Shown: piece after piece, positions 34,290-45,700 of the stretch | How the letters are laid out: every line of letters begins with the position of its first letter | Numbering within the stretch: position 1 is the first letter of the stretch | Source: Athripsodes cinereus | Lineage: Eukaryota > Arthropoda > Insecta > Trichoptera > Leptoceridae | Length of the DNA: 64,000 bases | Direction: 5' to 3' | Assembly (NCBI GenBank): GCA_947579605.1 | Contig: OX388317.1 | Location: 12,109,384 to 12,173,383, forward strand | Made by a program: the position numbers and the translations under genes | Notes under the pieces: generated by a model | Database searches by the model: none | Told to the model about the DNA's origin: nothing | What the model saw: the letters and a program-made list of their open reading frames with translations, nothing else

Positions 34290-34705
34290 TGCACTCTTCA
34301 CCGGCGCCGTTGAGACGGTCTAGGACAGTGGTTCTTAACCTGGGTTCGATCGAACCCCAGGGGTTCGGTTAGTCAGTCTTGGGGGTTCGGTGAAAATCAT
34401 TTTAAAAGCAAGATAGTTTTACGAGTTGGAAAAAGAAAAAAATACTACGATAATTCATTAATTAATATGTTTCATGTTTTGATCTTTGTTCTATTATTTT
34501 TTTCATTTTGTACACTTATATATAAATATATACTATGTTTTGAATTTGTAAAAATCTAATTTTATTTTTCCAATAAGGAGGGGTTCGGTGAATGCATATG
34601 CTGTAGCTGGTGGGGTTCGGTACCCCCAAAAAGGTTAAGAACCACTGGTCTAGGGACTATTAAACGGCGTCAAAACAGAATCATCCAGAATCATCATCAT
34701 GTCTT
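34290..34705 (+). mobile_element. CR1/L2-type LINE 3' end split by a hAT MITE
   Basis: CGGCGCCGTTGAGACGG before, and ATTAAACGGCGTCAAAACAG then AATCATCC after, correspond to the 3' end of the LINE at 27219-28064. The inserted MITE divides them. Confidence 0.6.
34326..34647. mobile_element. hAT-type MITE, 322 bp
   Basis: Terminal inverted repeats CAGTGGTTCTTAACCTGG and its complement at the right end (AGGTTAAGAACCACTG). The flanks GTCTAGGA (34318-34325) and GTCTAGGG (34648-34655) form an 8-bp duplication with one mismatch, the size expected for hAT. Subterminal GGGGTTCGGT blocks occur near both ends. The interior is AT-rich and non-coding. CAGTGGTTCTTAACC-type ends are common in hAT elements of animals. 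Confidence 0.92.
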
Positions 34706-35258
34706 ACACGAAATATTTAACGAAAACCGACCTATTACCGAATATCCTTCTTGAATATCTTAAATTTTATTGACATAGGGATAAGAATTTGTATGTTAAT
34801 CATATTAAATATTAACTTTATTAACGTTTCATATAAAAACTTAAATATTAACTTTGACAGCTAACACCTGTTTTGTTTCGGCGCGTAGTGTAAATTACTG
34901 AAAGTTTGTCTATCGTGATTACAGTGGTTGGAAACTATTCTTGTTTAAAAGAGCTCTTTCTGGTGTTATTCGTCACATTATCTGAAAGTACAGCGGTACG
35001 TGATTAAACGATAGAACACTATTTAAAAAATATAAAATTCTAAAAATATTACTAGCGTTCTGCTTGTTTCGTTGGGATCATATCCGCAAAAGTTGTCTTG
35101 TTGTATATTGCAGTTTTATTGGTCACTGAATATTCAATATTATAGACAATACTCCTATTCATTGACCATAAGCAACTGAAACTTTTATATTAAATCCATA
35201 GATATCTAAGCAACACCCGATTGTAATAAACTTCACAATAGTCGAAAGAAATACTCAA
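34706..35258 (+). other. Region upstream of LINE ORF1, probable 5' UTR
   Basis: No repeat boundary found. The part from about 34860 is less AT-rich and may be the 5' untranslated region of the LINE that starts with the PHD-type ORF1. The true 5' end cannot be fixed, as no target duplication was identified. Confidence 0.4.
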
Positions 35259-36299
35259 ATGAATAAGTGCAAACAATGTGTGGAGAACCTAAGTCCAGCA
35301 AAGGTGATGAGGTGCAGCAGATGCTACGACACCTACCACTTCTCCTGCCTGGGAATAACTGCCGAAGGATACAAGAAGATGCCACGAATAAGGAAGGATC
35401 AATGGCGATGCCCCACCTGTAAGCTGCAGGACCCCAGATCTAGTTCTGTGCCGACTGGTCCATCTCCCTCCCCTGAATCGTTTCATCTGCAGGAGACCGT
35501 CACTCAGGAGAATGTCATCTTGAGTAAACTAGATAAGATGAACAATGATTTTATCAACAAACTGGATGACCAAAAGACACTTATTCAGCATGTCCTGAAG
35601 GAGAATGAAGAAATGAGACAGACTATGAAATTCTTATCTGAAAAATATGATGCGGTTTGCGCCAGGATGAAAGAGATGGAGGAAAAAAGTAGAAAAACAG
35701 ATGAACTGGAAAAAAATTGCAAGGAATTGCAACGTCGCTTAGACTTTCTGGAGGAGAAGATAGATGGGGAGGAGCAAAGGGCAAATAGTTCCAAACTGGA
35801 AATAAAAGGTGTTCCAAGGAGTCAGGGAGAGGATCTTGTTGGGATTGCCAGGATGGTTGGAAAGGCTGTGGGATTAGACCTTCAAAACGCCGATATTCTT
35901 GGAGTCAGGAGATATGTTTTTGGAGGACGGCGAAATGAAGAGAATACGGTCGAGCCAACCACAGTGGATGTTTCACGGCAGGGATGTATATCGGTCGATC
36001 TGTCTACGGCGGAGCTAAGAAATAAATTTTTGAATTACGTAAGAATCTTCAACCGGACTAAGATCGAAAAAGCAGATAAACTAAACTCTTCGCATATTGG
36101 GCTGCCACCGGGTACCCCTATATATGTTCAAGAGGCACTTACTCCACGATTGAGACACTTATACATGAAAACAAGGACTGAGTGCAGGGAAAAGAATATT
36201 AAATTCATATGGATCAAGGACGGCACTATCAAAACAAGAAAGACGGAAAGCAGCCGAATCACTGATGTCAAAAATTTCCACTCACTTCAATATATCTGA
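35259..36299 (+). CDS. LINE ORF1 protein: PHD finger, coiled coil, FP-C-like domain
   Basis: Intact 346-residue frame. Residues 1-55 form a PHD-type zinc finger: C-x2-C at 4-7, CSRCYDTYHFSC, and WRCPTC at its end. Residues 80-175 are heptad-rich (LDKMNNDFINKLDDQK onward), a long coiled coil for self-association. Residues 176-340 begin SSKLEIKGVPRSQGEDL and end IYVQEALTPRLRHLYMKTR plus KFIWIKDGTIKTRK. This matches the C-terminal domain of baculovirus FP-type proteins, which also occurs in insect LINE ORF1 proteins. The likely role is binding LINE RNA or chromatin as a nucleocapsid-like chaperone. The ORF2-type frame on the same strand starts 3.3 kb downstream. The start is the first ATG, 20 residues before the third finger cysteine. 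A domesticated host gene is less likely. Confidence 0.82.
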   Translation: MNKCKQCVENLSPAKVMRCSRCYDTYHFSCLGITAEGYKKMPRIRKDQWRCPTCKLQDPRSSSVPTGPSPSPESFHLQETVTQENVILSKLDKMNNDFINKLDDQKTLIQHVLKENEEMRQTMKFLSEKYDAVCARMKEMEEKSRKTDELEKNCKELQRRLDFLEEKIDGEEQRANSSKLEIKGVPRSQGEDLVGIARMVGKAVGLDLQNADILGVRRYVFGGRRNEENTVEPTTVDVSRQGCISVDLSTAELRNKFLNYVRIFNRTKIEKADKLNSSHIGLPPGTPIYVQEALTPRLRHLYMKTRTECREKNIKFIWIKDGTIKTRKTESSRITDVKNFHSLQYI

Positions 36300-36374
36300 T
36301 GGGGAGATGCCCGTACTCAAGGTGGACCCTACAATATTAGTATCATATCAATTTTAATATCACTAGTTTTATTT

Positions 36375-37292
36375 TTGATGAAATGTTTTTTGTTGAATCA
36401 TAACCGTAGCTTATGTCATATCTCTTTTTCTTTGCAAAGTGGCTGTGACGTTGTAAATATGGCTGCCGTGCTTGGTATCGTGCTGTCTGTGAGGAATAAT
36501 GAATGTTATACGAGTGTGTCAGTGTTGAATTGTTTGCGATGTTTGTGCTTTAAATGTGACCTTGGTATGAATGAGTGTATGTGTTTTAGTGAAAAAAGAG
36601 TTGTGCAGATTGTAAAATCAAAATACAGAAAGTATATGTGTGATGTACGAATGTTAAAGTTGTGTGTGAAAGAGTCTTGTTTTGATATTAAGATGTGTTT
36701 GAATTGTCTTGCAATGAGAGTGAATGATGACGAATGTAAAAGTAGTAGAAAGATATTGAGGGTAAAATATCAGGTAATTAAGAGTAAATCGTTTTGTTTT
36801 GAGTGTGCAGTAACGATGATAGTATTGCGTGTGGTTGAAGTATTGTTTGAAATGACAGATTGTGCTTCGGTATTTCGTAGCATAGATGACTGCAATGTTC
36901 TGTGTGGGAGAATTGTAAGTGTTACTGAACTTGTTGAAGTAGATGAAGTAAATTCGTCATGTATTGTCGAAGATATGCATTGCATAAAGTGTGATCTGAA
37001 TGCTGGTACATGCGGTGAGGTTATGTGCATAGTACAAATTGCATTGATGTCGCTCGATTACCGAGATATAAATGATATTTCTTTTTCCTCACAGGATAGT
37101 GCGAAATGTTGTATGCTGAGTCTATATTATGATGATGCTGTCGTTGGATATTGTAAAGTTGTAAACATAACAAGCAGAGTTAAGGGTTATTGTATTGCTA
37201 CTGAGTTGGTGAGTTTGGGACTGCCATACAGTGTTATTATATTGGTTCATACTGACAGTAGCTCTAATGAATATACGTACTATCGGCGATAG
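36375..37292 (+). CDS. Unrecognised cysteine-rich frame, 305 residues
   Basis: Open for 918 bases between LINE ORF1 and ORF2, which is long for chance in this AT-rich DNA. It has 30 cysteines (about 10%), often as C-x2-C. Two segments share a pattern C-x-K-C-D-L-x4-C (CFKCDLGMNEC and CIKCDLNAGTC). A related CKCDGLLC occurs just past the stop in the +1 frame (within 37231-37452), suggesting that the original frame ran further. I recognise no family. The plus strand is rich in T and G here, which by itself raises TGT (Cys) and GTN (Val) codons, so a composition artefact is possible. The start ATG at 36375 is arbitrary. Confidence 0.35.
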   Translation: MMKCFLLNHNRSLCHISFSLQSGCDVVNMAAVLGIVLSVRNNECYTSVSVLNCLRCLCFKCDLGMNECMCFSEKRVVQIVKSKYRKYMCDVRMLKLCVKESCFDIKMCLNCLAMRVNDDECKSSRKILRVKYQVIKSKSFCFECAVTMIVLRVVEVLFEMTDCASVFRSIDDCNVLCGRIVSVTELVEVDEVNSSCIVEDMHCIKCDLNAGTCGEVMCIVQIALMSLDYRDINDISFSSQDSAKCCMLSLYYDDAVVGYCKVVNITSRVKGYCIATELVSLGLPYSVIILVHTDSSSNEYTYYRR

Positions 37293-39516
37293 CGAGTTAA
37301 ATGAATTACTGGATAAAGAACTTATAAATACATATAAGCTGAGTATATGCAAATGTGATGGATTACTTTGTAAAACATCTGAGGGGATAAATTTATTAAC
37401 CGCCATCCGTTTTTTGGGGCCTCCGCGGCAAAAATCGATTGAAAATCAATAAAAATACTATTAAATATCACTTTATCGCCCAATAATTTTCAGTATTCCT
37501 GGAATGATTTGTCAGTAAACTATTTATGAAAAAAAAAATGGATTTTAGTTCTTAGAATCGATTTTATTTAACTTTTTCAAAAATCATACGGAGACCGTTC
37601 TCTAGGGCCGCTAAAATCACCAACACATTTCAGCTGTTTTGAGTAAAGTATTAATTTATATTTTATGAATTCCAGCTGTGATGACTTCCACAAAGTGTTT
37701 AAATTATGTTTGTAAGAATTGTTTTTTTTTATTGTCTATAGTCACATTATTATAGGTAATAATTTTACAGCACAAATAGTTTTTGTAGTCATTAGTTATA
37801 TAATAAATCTTTGACAGAATTTATAAAATCTCAACCTTGTCATTATTAGACCTATTTTCAGTGTTACTGACAAAATTTGGGAAAAAAACATAATTTATTA
37901 AATGTGGACATAATAAATTATAATATGTATTTACCTACATAATACATATTTACATGTGCACATTCATAAATAAATTAAATTATTCAAATAATATTACGTA
38001 TTTGTCTGCATTGATTTCAATATATCATTATTTATTAAGATTTTATGTTCAATAAGATCTCATTTTGTTGAATCAGAATCTTTCTTCTCACGCTAATTTC
38101 ACATGGAATAGACAAAGAGGACCAAACGGCAGACATTTATTTTGAGACATAGTTTTTTCGATCTGTTTCCTTGCATGAAATGGCTAGTAGAAGCAATACT
38201 TGCAATGAAAATGGATTTTCTCATATGAAATCGTGATACAACATTTGTACAGAATTCAGCGTCCTTTTCGCTTGGAAAAACGATTTGGTAAAAAATGCTA
38301 AATTTTGGTAATAAAATTGATATTGCAAATACTATATCGCCAGTTATGATGGAGATTTTTTAAATAAATAATAATAAATGTGTTATAATTCAGGTAATGA
38401 ATTACTGTAAGTATTTGTATGTACTCAAGAAACACTTTATTTAGTTGGATCATACATAAATAGAGAGGTATTGCAGGTGAACATAGAAAACATATATATT
38501 TATAGGTGCTATCAAAATATATCTCACAAATAGGTAAATCAGCAGATGAACTATGTGTAATAAATATACAAGTCACCCTCTCCGTGTCGGTACAAAATTA
38601 CAAACAACTTATGAATCATGTTATATAAAATACTTATGTGATAGTATGTATTGTTTTACGGTTACTTGCTAAATTAACTGCATAAAATTATTATACAGGT
38701 TGTCCTTTCCATGCCGTAAAAACTACATTATGGGTATCATACCTTATAGTCAAATCAAAAGTATAATGAAATACGGGTAACACGTAGTAACTCGCACTTT
38801 TTATTTCAATAATAATAAAAAAAAAACTCAAAGACTACCATTTAAGTTTTACTAATACTATGTAGAATGTATTTCTAAATACACAAATAATAATCTACGA
38901 TAATAACAATAGACTTTTAAACACTGAAGTGTGCATTATTTTTTAATAATAGTTTGACAATGGTTTTTTGAATGCTATTGGATACTCATTTTTTGGGTAA
39001 TCTATAAATTGCGTAACCACAAAGAATTATTTTGAAAACCATAATGAATACTTAAGTCATCCTTCACTAGTGCATTTAACAATTGCACATTATTGTTTAA
39101 TTTCATTGTTTCATATTGGTTCTTTATTTTTATTGTCATCATTGTTTTCCGTCTGCATGGTATTTCATTCATTATAACGTTTTTAAGATTTACAACCCTA
39201 TTTTTATTACCGAGACTCTGCTAAGTACTTAAGTACATACCTACCTTTTTTTATAAAAAATTGTCAAAAACAATGAATCAATCTATTCCATATTATTCTT
39301 CTATATCTACGAGTATTGTCATTTACACATCTTGTATTGCGTATTATTTCAACTTGAGTCAAATGATATATATTGTGTTTTTTGTCTATTTAACGCATTG
39401 TTTTTTTTATTCATCTTAAGATCTTTGTGATGTTCAAAACCAATAACATAGCACTATCCCAAATTTTTAAAGTGTCCTTTCTATTATTGAAACACAATCA
39501 TTGTGTTATGATATAA
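37293..39516. other. AT-rich DNA between the cysteine-rich frame and LINE ORF2
   Basis: Mostly non-coding. Degenerate minus-strand SINE scraps lie at about 38545-38600 and 38695-38752 (TCTCCGTGTCGGTAC; TGTCCTTTCCATGCCG, then GGGTATCATACC). This could be an insertion that separated ORF1 from ORF2, but no boundaries were found. Confidence 0.45.
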
Positions 39517-39636
39517 TTAAATAGGTAAAATGACGATAAATAAATCACGCGGAATGTGAGCATTTGCATAGTATTTGTATGGAGGCCGCGCAGGGTGTAG
39601 AGATCGTCTGACTGACTTTGTCCTAGGGAACGGATA

Positions 39637-42527
39637 AGAGTTAAACTGTAATATTAGAAGCTGTAATAAAAATTTTGATAGTCTGATTGTATTCCTATCA
39701 AGCTTTAAATCCACGTTCCACGTTATAATCCTTACAGAGTGTTGGATTAAGAATGATGGTACAAATTATTATAATATTGATAACTATAGTACATACATGA
39801 CTAAGAATAATCACAAACAGAACGATGGTGTAATTGTGTTTACTCACCATACATTGAATGTTAGAGTTACTGAGCCTGTACTGGATGATGCAAATTGTCT
39901 AAGAATTATGATAAACAATAATTTAGAAATATATGGAATTTATAGATCGCCGTCAATATTCAATGTGCGGCCATTCTTGGATTCATTGTGTGAGGTGCTG
40001 CCTGTGGATGGTGGTGTGGATCTTGTACTGGCTGGTGACATTAACATAGACATTAAAGGTATGACTCATCCTCAGGCTGCAAACTATCTTGGACTTTTGT
40101 CTGAAAGGTGCATGTTATCTGCCATAAATTTGCCAACGAGACAGGATTCATTGCTGGACCATGTATTTGTTCGCAGCTGTAAAAATGCTAATGTTGTTGG
40201 AATGGTATGTGACAGTCTTATTACAGATCACTATCCTACAATGATATATATGTCTTATTCTGCTTTTGACAAAAAATCGAACGTAAAAAAAACATATATA
40301 CATATAGACTATGAGAGTATTATAACATGTGTGAAAACAGTAAAATGGAATAAACTCTATGAAAAAACTGACCCTGATGAGGCTGCAGATTATTTTGTAA
40401 ATACACTTAGTGACATAGTACAAAGACATAAAACTATTAAACCCATTCCTCACAGTAGGAGAGGATTAAAGCCATGGATGACGCAAGGCTTACTTAAAAG
40501 TATTAGAGTCAGGGACGCACTACATAGGGCGGTAAGGAGATGTCCTGAGGATATACGTCTGAGGACGAAATACCTAAAATATAGGAATACATGTAAGAAA
40601 CTGATCTCAAATACTAAGCTAGAATACTACAAGACAAAATTTAGCTCAGTTGCACATGATCCTAGGAAGACTTGGGATACTCTAAACGAGATGGGAAACC
40701 GTAAAAAAATTAATGACGAAATTAAGGAAATGAACTTGAGAAATAACCTGGTTACCATAAATGATTCTAATGTAGGAGAAGTATGTGATTACATAAATAC
40801 CTATTTCACCAATATTGGAAGGTCACTCGCGTCTGATATTTTGTCAAACTTGGGTTGTGATGAAGATGAGTTGATAAATCGAATGAAAGCATCTCCCATA
40901 ACTTCTGATCAAAATATATGTTTTAACTTGGTAAATGAGAACGAGATTTCAAAAATAATCGATAGATTAAAAAACAAAAAATCTGCTGGTACAGATGGCA
41001 TTTCATGTATGATTCTGAAGATGTGTAAATCTGAAGTCATCCATCCCTTAGCCTATATCATAAATCTCAGTTTTTCTACCGGAATTTTTCCTCGACAACT
41101 TAAAAGGGGAGTGTTATGTCCAATATTTAAGGGTGGTGATTCTACGCATGTTAATAATTATAGACCAATCAGTATACTAAACAGTAGATATATCCAAAAT
41201 ATATGAAACCGCAGTGAAAAATAGGTTAAACAAATTCCTCGAAGAAAGAAAGATTATTTCAGGGAGACAGTTTGGTTTTCGTCCTGGTATGGGATCTCAG
41301 GATGCTGTGGGGTATCTGACACAGAGTATCATCAAGATAATAGACGGAGGAGAAAAATGCATGGCAGTTTTTCTCGATTTAGCTAAAGCTTTTGATACGG
41401 TGTCCCATAGGCTACTGCTATATAAGTTAAATAGACTGGGTGTTACAGGAAAAGCACTTGAGTGGTTCGAAAGCTAGCTCAAAGACAGGCAACAAATGAC
41501 AAAACTCAGAAATACGATAGGAAACCAAAGACAGGTGCTTTATGGAGTACCACAGGGTAGCGTGTTGGGGCCTTTGTTATTCTTGGTTTACATAAACGAC
41601 TTGGTTGAACTAAGTTTGCACCATGGAGAGGCCATCTCTTTTGCGGATGACACAGTCTTGCTGTTCCGAGGAGGATCTTGGGATGAGGGTTGCCGGAACA
41701 GTGAAAATGGCTTGAGAAAGGCCAAGGAATGGCTGGACACAAACTTATTATCACTAAACACGGACAAAACTAAGTATATGTCCATGACCATAAGCAGGGG
41801 TCCCGATGTGCAAAGATGTACTTCGCCACTTAAAATTCATAGCTGCAGATCGAGTACTGGCATGTCACGGCGGATGTGTGACTGTCCGGTTGTTGAGAGG
41901 GTCACCTCGTTAAAATATCTGGGTTTGATATTGGATGAGAGATTGGGTTGGCACGAGCATATTGTTGGTGTTGCAAACAGACTCAGAAGGATGATGCACA
42001 CATTCAGAGATGCTAGACATGTCCTATCGCGTGGTCTTTTGAGGACAATATACTTTGCCCTTGTAAATAGCATTATATCATACGGCATAGTAGGATGGGG
42101 CGGAGCCGTGAGTGCCGCCCTTGACCCATTGGCAAAAGCACAAAAGTCCATAGTTAGGTTTATAAATAAGAAACCCTTTCGATATCCAACAGATGATTTG
42201 TTTGCAGAATTTGGAGTTCTGGATGTTCGCCAGCTGTATGCAAAGAACATTCTGATGTACTACTTGAGACACACCGAGTTGCACGAGCGTCTTGGCCATT
42301 CTCATGGAACTAGGGCGAGATTGGCAGAGAGGTTTGTGGTACCAACGGTAAAAACTTCCTTTGCCCAGAGACACTTTGCATATATTGCCCCTAGAATTCT
42401 TAACAAGATTTATGACACAGTTATCCGGGCTTCGGCTTCTTCTGGTATTGGGGGAGGGATCACGGCATGGCTTCAGCAGTTGGGCCGCAGAAACACTGAG
42501 ACCCTGATCACATATCTGCCTGTGTGA
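39637..42527 (+). pseudogene. LINE ORF2: AP-type endonuclease and reverse transcriptase, nearly intact
   Basis: About 960 codons. The open frame starts after TAA 39633, so the first residues and start codon are missing: NCNIRSCNKNFDSLIVFLSS, then the catalytic glutamate in ILTECWIKND. The endonuclease continues with LVLAGDINIDIKG, LLDHVFVRS and ITDHYP. The RT follows: KNKKSAGTDGISCMILK, GVLCPIFKGGDST, NNYRPISILN, FLDLAKAFDTVSH (motif A), GVPQGSVLGPLLFLVYINDL and ISFADDTVLLF (FADD). The C-terminal part ends TLITYLPV. Two lesions: a one-base frameshift at about 41185-41210 and a TAG at 41475 after WFES. The motifs suggest the CR1/Jockey group. All catalytic boxes are present, so it decayed recently. 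Confidence 0.92.
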
Positions 42528-42905
42528 CTGAGTGTGTATGTATGTGCATGAATATATGTGGCGTTATCTGTACATGTGTGTGTGTGTGTATATATATATA
42601 TGTATGTATGGGTGTGTATGTATGTATGCATGTATGTGGGTGTATGTGGATGAGTGTGTTTGTGTGTGTGGATGTATGTGTGCGTGCGTGAGCGTGTGTT
42701 ATGTTATGATTAAATAAAGTAGGGAAAATAACCTTAGTAACTGAAGTAAAGAAAATTGAGCGCTGAGACAATGTAAGGTGAAAACTGGCTCAGTCTACCT
42801 TGGTACGGGCTCATGCCCAGTTAGGTAGACATTAGTGACTTATCTTTTAAAATCTGTTTTGTAAATAAAATAAATAAATAAATAAAAAATAAATAAAAAT
42901 AAATA
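42528..42905 (+). repeat. LINE 3' end: TG-rich microsatellite, UTR and A-rich tail
   Basis: A TGTA/TGTG-rich low-complexity stretch runs from the stop codon to about 42705. A conserved-looking UTR of 160 bases follows, with AATAAAGTAGGG at about 42713, then an (AAATA)n tail at about 42860-42905. Open frames in the microsatellite on both strands are artefacts. Confidence 0.75.
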
Positions 42906-43345
42906 TGCAGTTAGTCGCTGACTATCCCAAATGTTGTAATGGTATCAGTGAATTAGTCTCCCTTACTTCTTAATTTAATTCCTAGACCAAATACTTACAA
43001 TACTGGTGGTAGTGTGATTATATTATTATGTTTCGGGTCTTTCATAAAAATTAATTAAAAGTCTTATAGTAGTCCCATAAAGATATCGGTATCTTTTTAT
43101 GAAATCACGTGCGATATCTCGGTAATAATGATAACACGTACCTAATCTACTTTTCACGTATTGAAATTTTGATCGGATACCAGTTGGATAATATGTTATG
43201 TAATACATTACATTTTTTAAATACTTCCGTACTTAAAAGATCATCTACAGTTGTATGATTGTGTTTTAAAACTAAGTAGTTAATTTACTTTTTTTTTGTT
43301 TTAATCAAATGAATAATGAAATAAATAAGTATAATAGAATATTTT
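42906..43345. other. AT-rich intergenic DNA
   Basis: Nothing recognised. No target duplication for the LINE to the left was identified. Confidence 0.4.
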
Positions 43346-43575
43346 TTCTACTACTACTACACCATTACGGCATATCCCTCAAGTGGAGTATCCACTAATA
43401 AATATACCAGCCGTCTTCTCTGTAATAAAAAAATAAGACATTCAGAATGGGTAGCATACCTCATCGCTGAATTTGAGATGTAAAATGTCTTTAATTTTTC
43501 GCTGCCTTTTACAGGAGACTCGATAACTTACGGAAAAGAGTGAGAGACCAATTCTTTGCCGGGTGCTCCATGGCT
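43346..43575 (-). repeat. RTE-tailed SINE, full-length minus-strand copy
   Basis: Read on the minus strand it begins CCATGGAGCACCCGGCAAAG and ends ATGCCGTAATGGTGTAG with a (TAG)n tail at 43346-43360. All blocks of the reference copy are present. Confidence 0.85.
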
Positions 43576-43674
43576 TATTATTTATTTTTGCACATCGTAT
43601 GAACATCAGTAATCTAATAAAATAAATAAATATTCGAGTAAAGTATGTATTAGCCAGATTAATGATAATGATTC

Positions 43675-43881
43675 CAGTAGGGTTACTCTTGACAAAATCT
43701 TAACACGATCTAAATCTTAATCATACGACGCGCGAAGTAATTATAAGTGAAAAATACGTGCATACCAATCTCGCTGTAGCGGTGGCGCGGCATTTTTGAC
43801 CATAGTCCCTTTGCGCGTTATATGATTAAGATCAAGACTAGATTAATATCGTATTTAGATTGTGTCAAGAGTAGCCCACTG
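43675..43881. mobile_element. Palindromic hAT-like MITE, copy 2
   Basis: Ends CAGTAGGGTTACTCTTGAC and, inverted, CAGTGGGCTACTCTTGAC. It shares the self-complementary CTTAATCATACGACGCGCG block with the copies at 24113 and 58528. No clear 8-bp duplication remains. Confidence 0.85.
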
Positions 43882-44096
43882 CAAAATCACTCAATATTGG
43901 GTGGAATGCCTGATTATGCCAATAATAATAAAAAAGAGTAGCCCTGCCGATGTTTTTGTTATTTATTTATTTATTTCTATCATCAACGGCATTTAGCCTT
44001 TTACATTAGTAAGTATTAAACATATTTTACAATAATCAATCAATACATATAAAGCAAACAAAAAACAATAAAATAAAATGAAACCTTAAATAATCA

Positions 44097-44216
44097 TGAG
44101 AGACTGCGGAGCTTCCCCGGAGGACGCACAGAATAGAGCCGAGTGGCGGCGAAAGACAAAAATGGCAGACCCCACCATCATGTGGGATTAATAATTGCCC
44201 AGGGAGAGAGAGAGAG
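44097..44216 (+). mobile_element. 120-bp LINE 3' end with 16-bp target duplication
   Basis: One frame reads RAEWRRKTKMADPTIMWD, the usual end of an insect LINE ORF2, followed by a (GA)n tail. AAACCTTAAATAATCA flanks it exactly at 44081-44096 and 44217-44232. It is the clearest target duplication in the window and marks a heavily 5'-truncated insertion. Confidence 0.9.
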
Positions 44217-44232
44217 AAACCTTAAATAATCA

Positions 44233-45641
44233 GCAAAACATTAAAAATAATGGCGCAATTAAATATTTAACCAATATCAACTTCAAGCAAACATAATACA
44301 AGTGTATAGGCATTCATAGGGATACATACTATGGTCATAAATGCTACAAAAATATTTAGCGGTATTTATGTATATGTACCATCCCAATGACGTTTGCGAA
44401 TAGTCCAGTCTTTTATTTGTTCTTAAAGATGGTGAAAGGTCGGTTGTTTTTCACCAAAAGAACCCTTTTAATATTTTTTTTATTTTACTATAAAGTAGTT
44501 ATTATTGTTGGAAATTATACATTATTTGATTCTTTATCTTTTTTTAGTTGGGTTAAAGGTGCGCAAAATATTTATTATAAGTGTGTGAAAAGAAGCATAG
44601 GGTGACATGAAGATATTCTTATTATTAGTATTAAAGGTTGTGCTTTTATGCGCCGTTTTCTCTTTAGTACCAGCAGTTGACAAGGAAACGTAAAAGGAAA
44701 AATATTGTCGTGGTAAATCACTAGGCGGAATTCCTTAAACGACTCGTCACATCCGCTATAAAAATTCGGGATGATTCTTCACAAGACCCCATTCAAAAAG
44801 GTCCAAATTCCGGATTACTATCTAAATATTACCTGTCCATTTTCTCGATGTCACGTGAACAAATACTTTTTATTTTACATCACGAGACATTCTATTAGAA
44901 TAAGAACATTTAGGTTCATGAACTGTGATGATTCTTTGTAATAACTCATTAATTTGGCTCCTTAAAGTTACATTTTTTTTATTTCAAAAGTCATACATAT
45001 GAATTTTTCATTTGAGTTAAAGCTACCAACCATAAGTAACGTACCGTGTTAGTTTAAGTTTAACTTAATATCAATATATTTTTTTCTCTTTCGATAGCAA
45101 GGCGTTCGAGAACAAGAACATAGTGAAAGTTGAATATTTCTGTAGGTATATACAAAGCAAAAAACACGTATGCCAATAAAAAAGCACGACACAGTGTAAA
45201 TTTACTGAAATATAACTAAAAATAACAACCAATTTGAATTAATGTTAATAATGTTAGACGAATTCATATAATTTATTAAAATTACTGGCGCCCGTGGCTT
45301 TCATTAAGTTATACGGCAATTTTTAAATACTTAGATTATAAAACCTAGATATATTTTGTTATGGCTTCTTACTATAATGCTTTTTGTAATTTTTATGGGA
45401 GACGCTCCCGGAGTCCAGGGTAGTAAAATAGAACCCCAAAAGACATGTACCTACTGGTAATGAGTTTTATTGCAAATTATCAAAGTCACGAAAAACAATA
45501 ATTTTATACATTATATATACTGCATGATTTAAATTTATATTCGGTAATTAAAATTGGTTTGCCGGTAAATTGCATTTTCATTTCACCTATATGCACAGAA
45601 TTTTGATTGATTTTTACTGGGTGTTACTCACAATGCTAAAC
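44233..45641. other. AT-rich intergenic DNA
   Basis: No coding region supported. The frame at 44387-44605 is a hydrophobic AT-rich translation with no domain. Confidence 0.4.
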
Positions 45642-45700
45642 ATATCGAAAAGAATTTCATTAATTGTATCGGCATTTACTTTTTAACACTTCATTTTAAA

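Noticed and set aside
42508..42771. Cys/Tyr-rich and His/Thr-rich frames on opposite strands
   Set aside because: Both are translations of a TGTA/TGTG microsatellite at the LINE 3' end.
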